Assembly (NCBI GenBank): GCA_021324445.1
Contig: JAJPJC010000152.1
Span: 32,246 to 96,245 of the forward strand
Source: Isosphaeraceae bacterium
GTDB taxonomy: Bacteria > Planctomycetota > Planctomycetia > Isosphaerales > Isosphaeraceae
Reading direction: 5' to 3'
DNA: 64,000 nucleotides
Positions 37,201-45,400 of this stretch are shown one piece after another; within the stretch, counting starts at the first letter, position 1; each line of letters opens with the position of its first letter. The position numbers and the translations under genes are program-made. The notes under the pieces are model-generated. The model saw nothing but the letters and a program-made list of their open reading frames with translations. It searched no databases and was not told where the DNA came from.

Positions 37201-39712
37201 GCACCGGGACGCTGTACGGGAAGAGCTCCTCGACGATGAAGCGCGGCGCATGGGTTCGGGGCTCGATCGCGGAGGACGAGTTCCGTTCCGAAGGTGCGGC
37301 GCCCCGCGCCGGAACCCCATTATCCGACTGGTCCGGCATCGCCTGGGGCAGCCGTTCCGGCCGGCCACTCCCCGCAGGCACGAGGACCGGCTCCCCGTCT
37401 GAGGGACTCAGGATCCGGCTGCGGGCGTTCGACAGGGTGCCGGTCGCCAACCGCGGCACCGGCGCGGCCTGGTGCGCGACGAGTCGGGCGTACTCCCCCT
37501 GGCTCTCGGCCATCAGCTCCTCATGCCGGCCGCGCTGCACGACGCGTCCGCCGCTCAAGACGATGATCTCGTCACAGTCGCGGATCGTGCTGAGCCGGTG
37601 GGCGATGATCAGGCAGGTGCAGCCGCGCCGGCGGAGGTTGTCGTCGACGATCCGTTCCGTCTTGGGGTCCAGCGCACTGGTGGCCTCGTCGAGGATTATC
37701 AGGCTGGGGTCGCGGACCAGGGCCCTGGCGATCTGGAGGCGCTGGCGTTGCCCGCCGGAGAAGTTCCGCGCCCGCTCGGCGACCGCCGCGCTGTATCCAC
37801 CCCGCCGCTGGAGCAAATCGCGGTGGATCGCCGCGTCGACGGCCGCCTGGATTAATCGGTCCGAGGGGATCAGCTCGTCCCAGAGGCTGAGGTTGTCCCG
37901 GACCGTCCCCTCGAACAGGCAGATCTCCGCGTCGACCAGCGCCACCGAGCCGACGAAGACCTCGCGGGGGATGGCCGCCATCGGCAGCCCGTCGTAGAGG
38001 ACCTCGCCGCTCCACGGTTGATAGAACCCGGCGAGCAGCCGTCCGATCGTCGATTTCCCACTCCCGGAGCTGCCGACCAGGGCGATGCGCTGGCCGGGCC
38101 GGGCGACGAATGAGAAGTCCTTGATCAAGGGCTCCTCGACCGAGCGGTTATAGCCGAACGTCACCCGACGGAACTCGACGTGACCAATCAGCCGGTGGAC
38201 CTGGCGAGCCTGGGGGCTGGGCAGGCTGCTCGACGGGCCCGGATCCCCGCGCGCCGGCTCAGACTCCCTGTCAACGGCTCGCCGCTCGGTCCTGACCGGG
38301 TCGAAGACCGGGTCGACCGCCCGATTGCGGACGTCATCGATGCGATCGAGGTCGGCGCGGAGCTCCTGGACGTCGGTACTGAGGCGGGCCAGGTCGTGGA
38401 ACGGCTGATTGAAGCCGGCCAGCAGCGACTGGAAGGCCACCAGGGCACCGATGCTCAAGCCGCCGAGCATGACCTGGTAACCGCCCAGGGCCAGGACAGC
38501 GATCGTGGTCAAGCTCGCCAGCAAGGGGGGCAGGACGATGAGCAGGGCATCGAGCCGGCCGAGTTCTTGCTCGGCGTTGATCATCCGGGCCTGGTCGCCG
38601 GTCCATCGCACGAGCAGGTCCGACTCGGAGCCGGTCGCCTTGACGCTTTCGATGATCTGGATGGCCCACATCACGCCGGCCATGAGCCGCCCGCGGAGCT
38701 GTTCGATGGCCCGGCTGCGATCGATCCGCCAGCGGGCGAAGACTCGGAGTGCGACGAGATTCAGGCTGCTGATCGCGACGCCCAGGGCCGTCAGCCACGG
38801 GTCGTAGGGCAGCATGACGGCCACGTAGGCGACCAGGGTCAGGAGGCTGACGGCCGTGGTGGCCAGCTCGCCGGAGATCAGCTCGGCCACCCGGGCGGCG
38901 CGCATGGCCCGGGCGACGAGATCCCCCGTGAATCGACGTTGGAAGAAGCTGACCGGCAGGTGGAGGGCATGCCGGAGGAAGCCGAGCGACTCGCCGAGGG
39001 TCAAGCGGATTTCCAGCCGGGTCAGGTGGACTTGCTGGATGCCGGCCGCCGCCAGGCGGACCAGGGCCGTGGCGGCGACGGCCAGGAGCATCGGCTTGAG
39101 CCAGTCGTGGTGCCCCGCGACCAGGATCTCGTCGAGGAAGACCCGCCGGAAGGCTGCCGCGAGCAGGTCCGGGATCACCAGGGCCAACCCGGCGAGGACC
39201 ACGAACGCCAGCGCGGCCCGCGCCGTGGCGAGCCGGCGCACCAGGCCGGCCAGGACGCCGGGCCGTCCCCCTTGCCGGCGGAAGCGGGGACCCGGTTCGA
39301 ACGTGAAGGCGATCCCGCTGTAGCTCCGGCGGAACTCGTCGCGGCTGATCCTCCGGCGGCCGGCCGCCGGATCGTTCAAGGAGACCTGCCGCCTGGTGAA
39401 ACCCTCGACCACGAGGAAGTGCTTCCACTCCCAGAGGACGATCAAGGGAGGGCGCCGGGTGTCGAGCCCGTCGGCCGGCTTGCGAAAGGCCTTCACCTCG
39501 AGGCCGTACTGCTTGGCGGCTTCGCGGATGTAGTAGGCATTGCTGCCGTCGCGCGAGACGCCGCACTCGTCGCGCAGCTCATCCAGGCTGACGTAGCAGC
39601 CGTGGTACTCCAGGATGATCGCCAGCGCGGCGGCGCCGCACTCGGCCGTCTCCATCTGAAGGACGGTCGGCGTCCGGACCGGGCGATACTTCCGGGGATC
39701 TGAGCTGGCCAT
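34295..39712 (-). CDS. Fused double ABC peptide exporter with C39 peptidase (NHLM/NHLP type)
   Basis: 1805 residues holding two complete exporters in one chain. First half: C39 peptidase (Cys25 in ETAECGAAAL, His98 in WEWKHFLVVEG, Asp114 in SLNDPAAG), membrane domain about 160-450, and an ATPase (GSSGSGKSTIGRLLAG near 545, FSGGQRQRLQIARAL near 647, LIILDEATSALD near 670). Second half: a cyclic-nucleotide-binding-like and helical linker (about 800-1200), a second membrane domain (about 1250-1500) and a second ATPase (GPSGAGKSTLMRLLLGF near 1606, LSSGQRQRLLIARAI, ILLLDEATSSLDN). In NHLM bacteriocin clusters these are two separate genes. All key residues are intact in both halves. Expected role: cut double-glycine leaders and export the product; the likely substrate is the 54-aa peptide at 42055-42219. 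Confidence 0.92.
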   Translation of the reverse strand: MASSDPRKYRPVRTPTVLQMETAECGAAALAIILEYHGCYVSLDELRDECGVSRDGSNAYYIREAAKQYGLEVKAFRKPADGLDTRRPPLIVLWEWKHFLVVEGFTRRQVSLNDPAAGRRRISRDEFRRSYSGIAFTFEPGPRFRRQGGRPGVLAGLVRRLATARAALAFVVLAGLALVIPDLLAAAFRRVFLDEILVAGHHDWLKPMLLAVAATALVRLAAAGIQQVHLTRLEIRLTLGESLGFLRHALHLPVSFFQRRFTGDLVARAMRAARVAELISGELATTAVSLLTLVAYVAVMLPYDPWLTALGVAISSLNLVALRVFARWRIDRSRAIEQLRGRLMAGVMWAIQIIESVKATGSESDLLVRWTGDQARMINAEQELGRLDALLIVLPPLLASLTTIAVLALGGYQVMLGGLSIGALVAFQSLLAGFNQPFHDLARLSTDVQELRADLDRIDDVRNRAVDPVFDPVRTERRAVDRESEPARGDPGPSSSLPSPQARQVHRLIGHVEFRRVTFGYNRSVEEPLIKDFSFVARPGQRIALVGSSGSGKSTIGRLLAGFYQPWSGEVLYDGLPMAAIPREVFVGSVALVDAEICLFEGTVRDNLSLWDELIPSDRLIQAAVDAAIHRDLLQRRGGYSAAVAERARNFSGGQRQRLQIARALVRDPSLIILDEATSALDPKTERIVDDNLRRRGCTCLIIAHRLSTIRDCDEIIVLSGGRVVQRGRHEELMAESQGEYARLVAHQAAPVPRLATGTLSNARSRILSPSDGEPVLVPAGSGRPERLPQAMPDQSDNGVPARGAAPSERNSSSAIEPRTHAPRFIVEELFPYSVPVRTAANLPLPLDDVEAVWLVIAGGVDVFFTERERDGLGGRRRHLCRVEEGGSIFAIRGVRGRSGGGLVAVGAGPAQLWKFARGDLIRLSFEEGLSEQVALLVDDWLLRVGRALSRLVPVRPARELGQGAVAELEPGERYSVRGGVSWVRHHGGTSSLLDRVALPMTELQPRFPMTEHFWLTATTACRVSTCDTAAMIQSGDPWAGLDDFHRATLDFIAAIQDGEARARWQETRRSITHEATRVATVAMELAAAAGEATVPAADPEEGPLAAACRAVGAVLGIEVRAHRASPDADTRAPSDPLGELARTSGFQVRPVTLPDDWWRRGGTEPLLGQLTGDGRVPVPVALLPAKGARRGRGGGYLLRDPDGSLRPVDQHLAGEIAPEAWTFYRLLPDEPLSFADLGRFSKGLRELARDLRRVLLLAFLGAILGLSIPIASGILVDQVIPEADLSRLAVMGGFLVVLALAGAISGAMQGFLVLRIQGRVTAALIPAVWDRLLRLPSRFFGEFSSGDLALRAMGLSEIFNKASAAVVTTVVTGVFSLLNLALLTYYSWRLALGAGLLLGVTIAIMAWLLTGRFHRETAIRRLDGVLSGLLLELFGGIIPLRSAGAEGRALARWAGPAGRRLALMIGSRRYSNAIHQWLAVVPILTAMVVYTGAIYLDPGLLHAGRFLAFNLAFANLVAAVLAGCTTSIGLLDLLPMCQRIRPILAERPEFPAAVLEPVPLAGALALNHVSFRYSGQDQGTKVLDDVSLQVRPGEFVAIVGPSGAGKSTLMRLLLGFETPDSGTVTYDGRELGTLDLRDVRRQIGVVLQHAQLMPSDIFGNIVGFAPGLGLADAWQAARLAGLEEDIRAMPMEMHTLVGEGGGNLSSGQRQRLLIARAIVHRPRILLLDEATSSLDNLTQSIISESLSNQLQGVTRLVIAHRLDGVIKADRIYVLTDGRIVQSGRYDQLLDEPGPFRDLARRQML

Positions 39713-39923
39713 GCCTCACCGCCTCGATCCGGGCCCGTCCCCTGGGCATCCAGGGACCGCTCGCCGCCGACTGGTCCTTGGGAACGAGCGTCGCCGGAAT
39801 CTGTTCCCAGATCAAGTATGCACTAGCGCAACCCGAACGGCCCGCCCACTCTCGGGAAAAACTGCCAGTCTGGGCCGCCGGGCCGCGAGGCCAGGAACGC
39901 TTGACGACGGCGGGAAAGGAATC

Positions 39924-40634
39924 ATGTCCATGGTGGCCACCCCCCGACCGATGACGCTGCCGGTCGAGTCCGGACATTCCCCGGGACTCATTCCCATCCC
40001 GGGGGAGTCGCGGATCGTCATCCGCCATATCGGTTGGCATGTCTACAAATGTCTCTCGGAGGCGATCGGGGAGGGCCGGCACGTCCGGCTGGCGTATGAC
40101 GGGAAGGCCCTGGAGATCATGGTCACCAGCTATCTCCACGAGCATTTCAAGCAGCTCCTGAACAAGGTCCTGGCTGCCGTGATGCTGGCCCTGGGGATCG
40201 ATCACCTCGACGGCGGTGAGACGACGTGGGACACCGAGGAGTCGGAGCGAGGCCTCCAGGCCGATCTGTCCTACTACTTCGACCGGGAGAAGATCTGCGT
40301 GGCTCGGGAGGCGCTCGCCCGCCAGTCCCAGAATCCGGCCGACTCTCCCAGCCCGGACCTGGCGGTCGAGATCGACATCTCCCGGCCCAAGGTCGACCGG
40401 CCGTCCATCTACGCTAGGCGAAGCGTGTCCGAGGTCTGGCGGTTTACCGGGGTAACCCTGGTGATCGAGCAGCTTCAAGGCGATGGGTCCTACGCCGTGG
40501 TCCAGGCCAGCCGGTTCATACCCGTCCCTCCCGCGGAGATCGTTCGCTGGCTCCGGGCCGAGGATGCCACGCTGCGGATCGCCTGGGGGCGCCGGCTCCA
40601 GGCCTGGGCGGCGGCCCTGCGCCCACAGGTCTGA
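39924..40634 (+). CDS. Uma2-family endonuclease (PD-(D/E)XK fold)
   Basis: 236 residues from ATG 39924 with AAAGGA upstream. Core motif GLQADLSYYFDREKICVARE, then SPDLAVEIDISRPKVDRPSIYARRSVSEVWRF, matches the Uma2/DUF820 nuclease-like family (Asp, E-x-D/K positions). The family is abundant in planctomycetes and cyanobacteria and its targets are unknown. It lies on the opposite strand between the exporter and adaptor genes, and its tail faces the adaptor's tail 42 bp away. It therefore splits what would otherwise be one minus-strand export operon and looks like an insertion. Confidence 0.87.
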   Translation: MSMVATPRPMTLPVESGHSPGLIPIPGESRIVIRHIGWHVYKCLSEAIGEGRHVRLAYDGKALEIMVTSYLHEHFKQLLNKVLAAVMLALGIDHLDGGETTWDTEESERGLQADLSYYFDREKICVAREALARQSQNPADSPSPDLAVEIDISRPKVDRPSIYARRSVSEVWRFTGVTLVIEQLQGDGSYAVVQASRFIPVPPAEIVRWLRAEDATLRIAWGRRLQAWAAALRPQV

Positions 40635-40676
40635 AAGCGCCGCCAGATCGATCGCTCGGGCGAAGTCCAGGATCGA

Positions 40677-41987
40677 TCAATACACCCCCAACAACTTCTT
40701 CGTCCAGGGGAGGATCAGGCTGATCAACGGCCGGCGCTGGACGACGATGGCGGCCTGGCACATCGTGCCGGTCTTGAGCGGCTGCGCCGGCCCAGAGGAC
40801 GAGGACCACTGGAAGGGGTTCCGGTGGATCCCGGGGGACCGGTCTTCGTCGAGTTTGACCTGGACGCGGAGCAAGACCCCCGGCGCGTATCGCTTGAGGA
40901 AGGCATCGACCAGCTCCGGGTGTTCCAGCGCGGCTTCCATGGCCAGCTTGGTCGCCGGCAGCTCCGAGATGGCGACGACTCGCCCGCGGATGAAGCCGTG
41001 CTCCTCGCGCTTGACGGTCGCCGGCACCACCTGGACCGCGTGCCCCGGCTCGATCTTCTTCCCCTCGCCGGCGGCGACAAAGAGGATCGTATCGTAGGGC
41101 CGCCCGGAGTCGTCGGCTCCCCTGTCCGACTTGGGAGCATGGAGCAAGACGATGGGGGCTCCCTCCCGGACCAGCTCATCTCGCGCGGTCAGGACCTGCG
41201 CCACCCGGCCGCGCGCCTGGCTGACCACCCGCGAGGTGCGCTCCATCTTGTCGCGGTCCAGGGCCAGCTTCGTCTCGGCCTGCCGGATCTTCAGCCGGCG
41301 CTCGAGCTGGGCGCGTCGCCGTGCGTTCTCGGCGCTGATCCGGTCCAGCTCCAGCTCCGCCAGCCGCGACTGGCCCTTGTTCAGGTCGTCGCGGATCCCA
41401 TAAAACTTCACACGCGCGTCTAGCAGGTCGAGATCGCCCAGATGCTTCTGCGCGCGGAGCCGATCGGCGGCGTTGACCACGCGGTGGGCGATCTTCAACT
41501 TGTCGAGCGCATCGTCCTCGGCCCGGAGGATGGTCTGCTTCAGCCGGGCAATCGCGGCCTCCTTGTTCTCCCGCTCCCGTTGCTCGAACGCGGTAAACTC
41601 CCGGTCCTCACGCCGGAGGTCCTCCAGCTTGGACTCTTCCTCATGGATCGCATCCTTGAGGTCGTCCTGAGAGATTCGGCCGATCTCATTCCCCGGCGCC
41701 ACCTCATCACCGAGCTTCACCTGGAGGGCGACCAACCGTCCGGTCGCCCGGGCGCGGACCTGGGAAAGCATGTCGTGATCGGTCAGCAGGATCCCCTCGC
41801 CGTTGACCTTGGTCGGGACCTGGTAGATCACCGCGAAGGCGACGGCCGACACACTCACTGCGAACAGCACAGCCAGGTAGGTCCAGGCGCGGACCGTCGT
41901 CACCTGAACGAGGGTATCGAGCCGGTCGAACGAGTACCGGCTCCCATCCGGCGAGGGACCTGAGGGGGACACCGGCACCACGCTCAA
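40677..41987 (-). CDS. HlyD-type periplasmic adaptor of the peptide exporter
   Basis: 436 residues. The start is TTG 41987, chosen because GGAGG lies 6 bases upstream and no ATG precedes the conserved part. One membrane helix (AWTYLAVLFAVSVSAVAFAV, about 34-53), a biotinyl-lipoyl-like half (VRARATGRLVALQVKLGDEV), a long coiled coil of about 170 residues, and a barrel-domain segment (VPATVKREEHGFIRGRVVAI, GTMCQAAIVVQRRPLISLIL). It resembles the NHLM bacteriocin HlyD family. It starts 67 bp after the candidate precursor stop, so precursor and adaptor probably share a transcript. It would link the inner-membrane exporter to the outer envelope. Confidence 0.9.
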   Translation of the reverse strand: MSVVPVSPSGPSPDGSRYSFDRLDTLVQVTTVRAWTYLAVLFAVSVSAVAFAVIYQVPTKVNGEGILLTDHDMLSQVRARATGRLVALQVKLGDEVAPGNEIGRISQDDLKDAIHEEESKLEDLRREDREFTAFEQRERENKEAAIARLKQTILRAEDDALDKLKIAHRVVNAADRLRAQKHLGDLDLLDARVKFYGIRDDLNKGQSRLAELELDRISAENARRRAQLERRLKIRQAETKLALDRDKMERTSRVVSQARGRVAQVLTARDELVREGAPIVLLHAPKSDRGADDSGRPYDTILFVAAGEGKKIEPGHAVQVVPATVKREEHGFIRGRVVAISELPATKLAMEAALEHPELVDAFLKRYAPGVLLRVQVKLDEDRSPGIHRNPFQWSSSSGPAQPLKTGTMCQAAIVVQRRPLISLILPWTKKLLGVY

Positions 41988-42054
41988 GACACACCTCCGG
42001 AGCGGTGACTCGGGCTTCGAACCCGCGCCCGAGAGCGATTCCAGTGCGGCGCCA

Positions 42055-42219
42055 CTACTGCGGATAGACTTGCTTGTTCGCCGGGACGGGGGTCGGATTC
42101 CCTGCGGTCGCGCCCCCGGAAATCTTGCGCAACTCCTCAGCCGTCAGGTGCACGGTCTCGGATTGCTTCTTCTCGGCTTCGGTCTTGGGCGGCTCGGTGT
42201 CTTGGTGTGTGTCGGCCAT
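42055..42219 (-). CDS. Candidate exported peptide precursor with double-glycine leader
   Basis: A 54-residue gene. ATG 42219 has GGAG 6 bases upstream and stops at TAG 42055. The leader is charged (MADTHQDTEPPKTEAEKKQS) and ends VHLTAEELRKISGG, the L-x2-E-L-x3-S/I-GG pattern that C39 peptidases cut. Cleavage after Gly36 would leave the 18-residue core ATAGNPTPVPANKQVYPQ: no Cys or Ser, four Pro, net weakly basic. It is immediately upstream of the HlyD adaptor and on the same strand as the C39-containing exporter, with a good promoter in front. No RiPP-modifying enzyme is seen nearby, so the core may be exported unmodified. Product activity (bacteriocin, signal or surface peptide) is unknown. 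Confidence 0.8.
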   Translation of the reverse strand: MADTHQDTEPPKTEAEKKQSETVHLTAEELRKISGGATAGNPTPVPANKQVYPQ

Positions 42220-42294
42220 GTGCGGCTCCATTGTTCCAGAAACGGTTGGTCGAGTGCCTGGCTCCTGTCTTATGATACGTAGGACATCGGTCTG

Positions 42295-42323
42295 ATCTTA
42301 CATGCTTCTGGCCAAACTTGCAA
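42295..42323 (-). promoter_or_regulatory. Sigma-70-like promoter of the peptide precursor gene
   Basis: On the minus strand TTGCAA (42318-42323), a 17-bp spacer and TAAGAT (42295-42300). Optimal spacing, in an AT-richer patch between the kinase and the precursor gene. Transcription would start near 42288, about 70 bases before the ATG. Confidence 0.55.
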
Positions 42324-42422
42324 AAAATCTCGCGCCCAACCGCCGAACCGCCGACTCCGACAGCCCTGCCGCGACGGGGGAACAGCCCAAGACCCGCGGC
42401 TCCTCAACCGTAAAGCGATCTC

Positions 42423-45400
42423 TTATTGCGACTTAGAAGGCTGGGTCGGGGCCGGCTGAACTGGATGCTCGAGGCCTTTGACCAACGACTGGACGTCGGC
42501 ACGGGCCAGGAGGGCCGCGGAGTCGGGATGGGCGCGGAGCCTGGCGAGATCCGAGTAGCCCCGGTCGATGGCCAGGCGGAGGTTCGCGGCGGCCTGGTCC
42601 AGGTCGAGCTGGCGGACCGTCTGGGCTGGCGGACTGAGGGGCGTCTTGCCGTAGCCGATCAGCGCGGCTCGGCTACCCTGCCGCAGCGCCAGGTCAGCCA
42701 GCTCCTCCGGAGGTCGACTCGCCCACAGGGCCGAGCGCTCGGCATCGAGCCGGTCCGCTTCCTCCGGCCGGTGCTCGGCCCGGACGAGCCGCGCGAGCTC
42801 CCAGAGCGCCTCGGCAAGCCGCTCGCGGTGGCGGCCATCGGCTCCGGGAGCCGACCCGATGGGCTCGAGGATCGTCACCGCGCGCCGCAGCCGGTCGAGC
42901 GCCGCGCCGGCGCCGCGCAGGTCGGCTTGGGCAACCGCCTCGGCGGTGAGGATGACTCCGAGGAGGCTCTGGAGGTCCGCATCCGCCGGTGCGGCGGCCG
43001 CGGCCGGTTCCAGCACCATGCCGGCCACGCCGAGGGACTGCTGGGCGGCGGCCGAGTCGCCGTCGTGCCGCTGGATCTCCCCGAGCTTCCCCAGCCCCTC
43101 GGCCAGATCCATCGTATAGCGGCGGCTCCCCGGGTGGGCGCGGAGGAGCTCCCGCCGGATTTCGACACCCCGCCGGTAGTACGGCAGCCCATCGGCGACC
43201 CGCCCGAGGTCGACGAACTGCTCGCCCAGGTTCTCCACGTGATTGCGCAGCTCGACCGTGTACTCAACGACAGCCGGGGATGCCTTCACGGCACGCTCCT
43301 GCTCGGCGATCGCCCGTTCGAACGCCGGAATGGCCGCTGCGTTCTCCCGGGCTTCATCGTAAAGGTAACCGAGCATGTTGTAGCTCCGGCCCAGATCGCT
43401 CCGGTAACGCGACTGTTCCGATTGCCGTCGGACCAGCTCCTCCAGGACCTCGATCGACCGGCGAACCGAGGCGAACGCCTGGCCCTCCTGGTGCGCCTGA
43501 TGTTGATAGTAGGCGATCTCGCCGAGATTCTTGCCAAGCAACTCCTGGAAGTCGGTGACCGAGGGATGAGCGTCGACCAAGGCGGTGCGGTATTCGAGCG
43601 ATCGCTGGAAGGATCGGAGTGCCGCCTCGAGCTGGCCTTGCTGATGCTGGATGGTCGCGATGTTGTAATGACTGATTGCCAGCAAGTCGAGGAGCCGGAC
43701 CGGCTTGGGGCCAACCGTCACCCGTTCGACCAGGGACTGGCAGATGTCCCGCACCTGCTGGTAGGACCGGAGGGCCGCGGGATAATCGAGCCGCTGGAAA
43801 TAAATGAAGCCCAGGTCATTGATGGTCTCGGCCAGCTTCTGCTCATATCGGGGCCCGCCGGGATCCTGGCGGATCAACCGCTCCAGGATCGCTTTCGCCT
43901 GCTCCAGCTTCTCAAGACCTTGTTCGGGAGACTGGAGTCGCCCCTGGATCAACCCCAGGTCGGAGTAACACTCGGCGAGGCTCGCCTGGTACGAGGCAAC
44001 ATTCGGATGGCGGGCCACGAGCGGCTCCAGGAGTTCGCGGGCGCGGACGAGCGACGCCACCGCGGCCGCGTGCTCGTCGGTGGCGGTCTGGAGCTTGCTC
44101 ATCGTCACCAGGCAATCGGCCAGTCGCCCTCGCGGCTCGGGAGCGGCGGGATCGGCCGCCACGATGTCCTCCCAGATCGATCGCGCCGAGCGGAGGACCG
44201 CGAGGGCCTGCCGGGGTGTGCCGATCTCCCGGGTCACCTCGGCGACGCGGGTGTAGGCGTTGGCCAGCTCCCGGCGCAGCCGGGGATCGTCGGTCCGTTG
44301 GGCCACAAAGCGCTGGTAATACTCGAGCCCTTTCTCCAGCAGCTCCTGGCGCAGGCTGCGGATATCGACCGAGTCCTGCTCGTTCAGGAGGGTATTCTGG
44401 CTGACGCTGGTCAGGTAATCATCCACCGCCTTCTGAGCCATGCGGAAGTTGGTCTCGGCCTCCTTGCGGGCGGCGGCCTCCCGGCGGCGCGCGCCTTCGA
44501 CGACCACGACGCCGATGGTGGCGGCCAGGGACAAGCCGGCCATCGCGGCGACGGCCGCAGTGGTCCATGTGCGGTGTTGCCGCAGCCAGCGTCCCAGCCG
44601 CTCGTGCCGGCGTTCGGGGTAGGCGGCGACCGGCTCGTCGGCCAGCCAATGCTCGAGGTCGCGGGCCAGCGCGCGCACCGAGTCATAGCGCTGCTCGGGC
44701 GCGAAGGCCATCGCCTTGAGGCAGATGGCCTCCAGCGGAGCCGGCACCGAGCGCAGAACCGCGCGCGGCGGGGGGAAATCCCCCGCGAGCACCTTGTCGA
44801 TCACCGCGCGCGGCTTCTCGCCCGGGAAGGCGACCTGGCCGGTCAAGAGCTCGTAGAGAGTCGCGCCCAGGCTGTACACGTCGCTGGCCGGACCCAGCTC
44901 GTCGAGGGCGCCCCGCGCCTGTTCCGGGCTCATGTACGCCGGGGTGCCGATCGAGATCCCCGGTTGCGTCTCGCCCGCTGGGCTGGTGGTGCCGCCGGCC
45001 AGGTCCGGCTCGAAGTCGCCGTCGGCCGTCGCCGGCAGGAGGTCCCCCGTGCCGATGACTTTCGCCAGGCCCCAGTCGACCACCAGGGTCTCGCCATAGC
45101 GGCCCAGCATGATGTTCGCCGGCTTCAAATCGCGGTGCAGCACCCCGCGACTATGGGCGTAGTCCAGGGCGTCGCAGACGTCGAGGAACCGCCCGAGCAA
45201 TTGGCGGAACTCGATGCCCCAGAGGGAGCCGGCGGCCGTGCTCTCCCCGCCGGCCGCTCCGCCGGACCGCTGGTGGAAGTGCTGGATCGCGGCCTGGAGA
45301 CTCTCGCCCCGGATGAACCGCATCGCGTAGTAGGGCCGGCCGTCGGCGTTGCGTCCCAGGCTGTACACCGGGACGATACCGGGATGCTCCAGCTTGCCGG

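Noticed and set aside
39579..40478. 299-residue minus frame between exporter and adaptor
   Set aside because: Would be an attractive extra cluster gene, but the + strand here encodes a clear Uma2 nuclease with its own ribosome site.
42008..42035. tRNA-like GGCTTCGAACCCGCGCC segment
   Set aside because: Resembles a T-arm but no acceptor stem, anticodon arm or CCA context can be folded around it.
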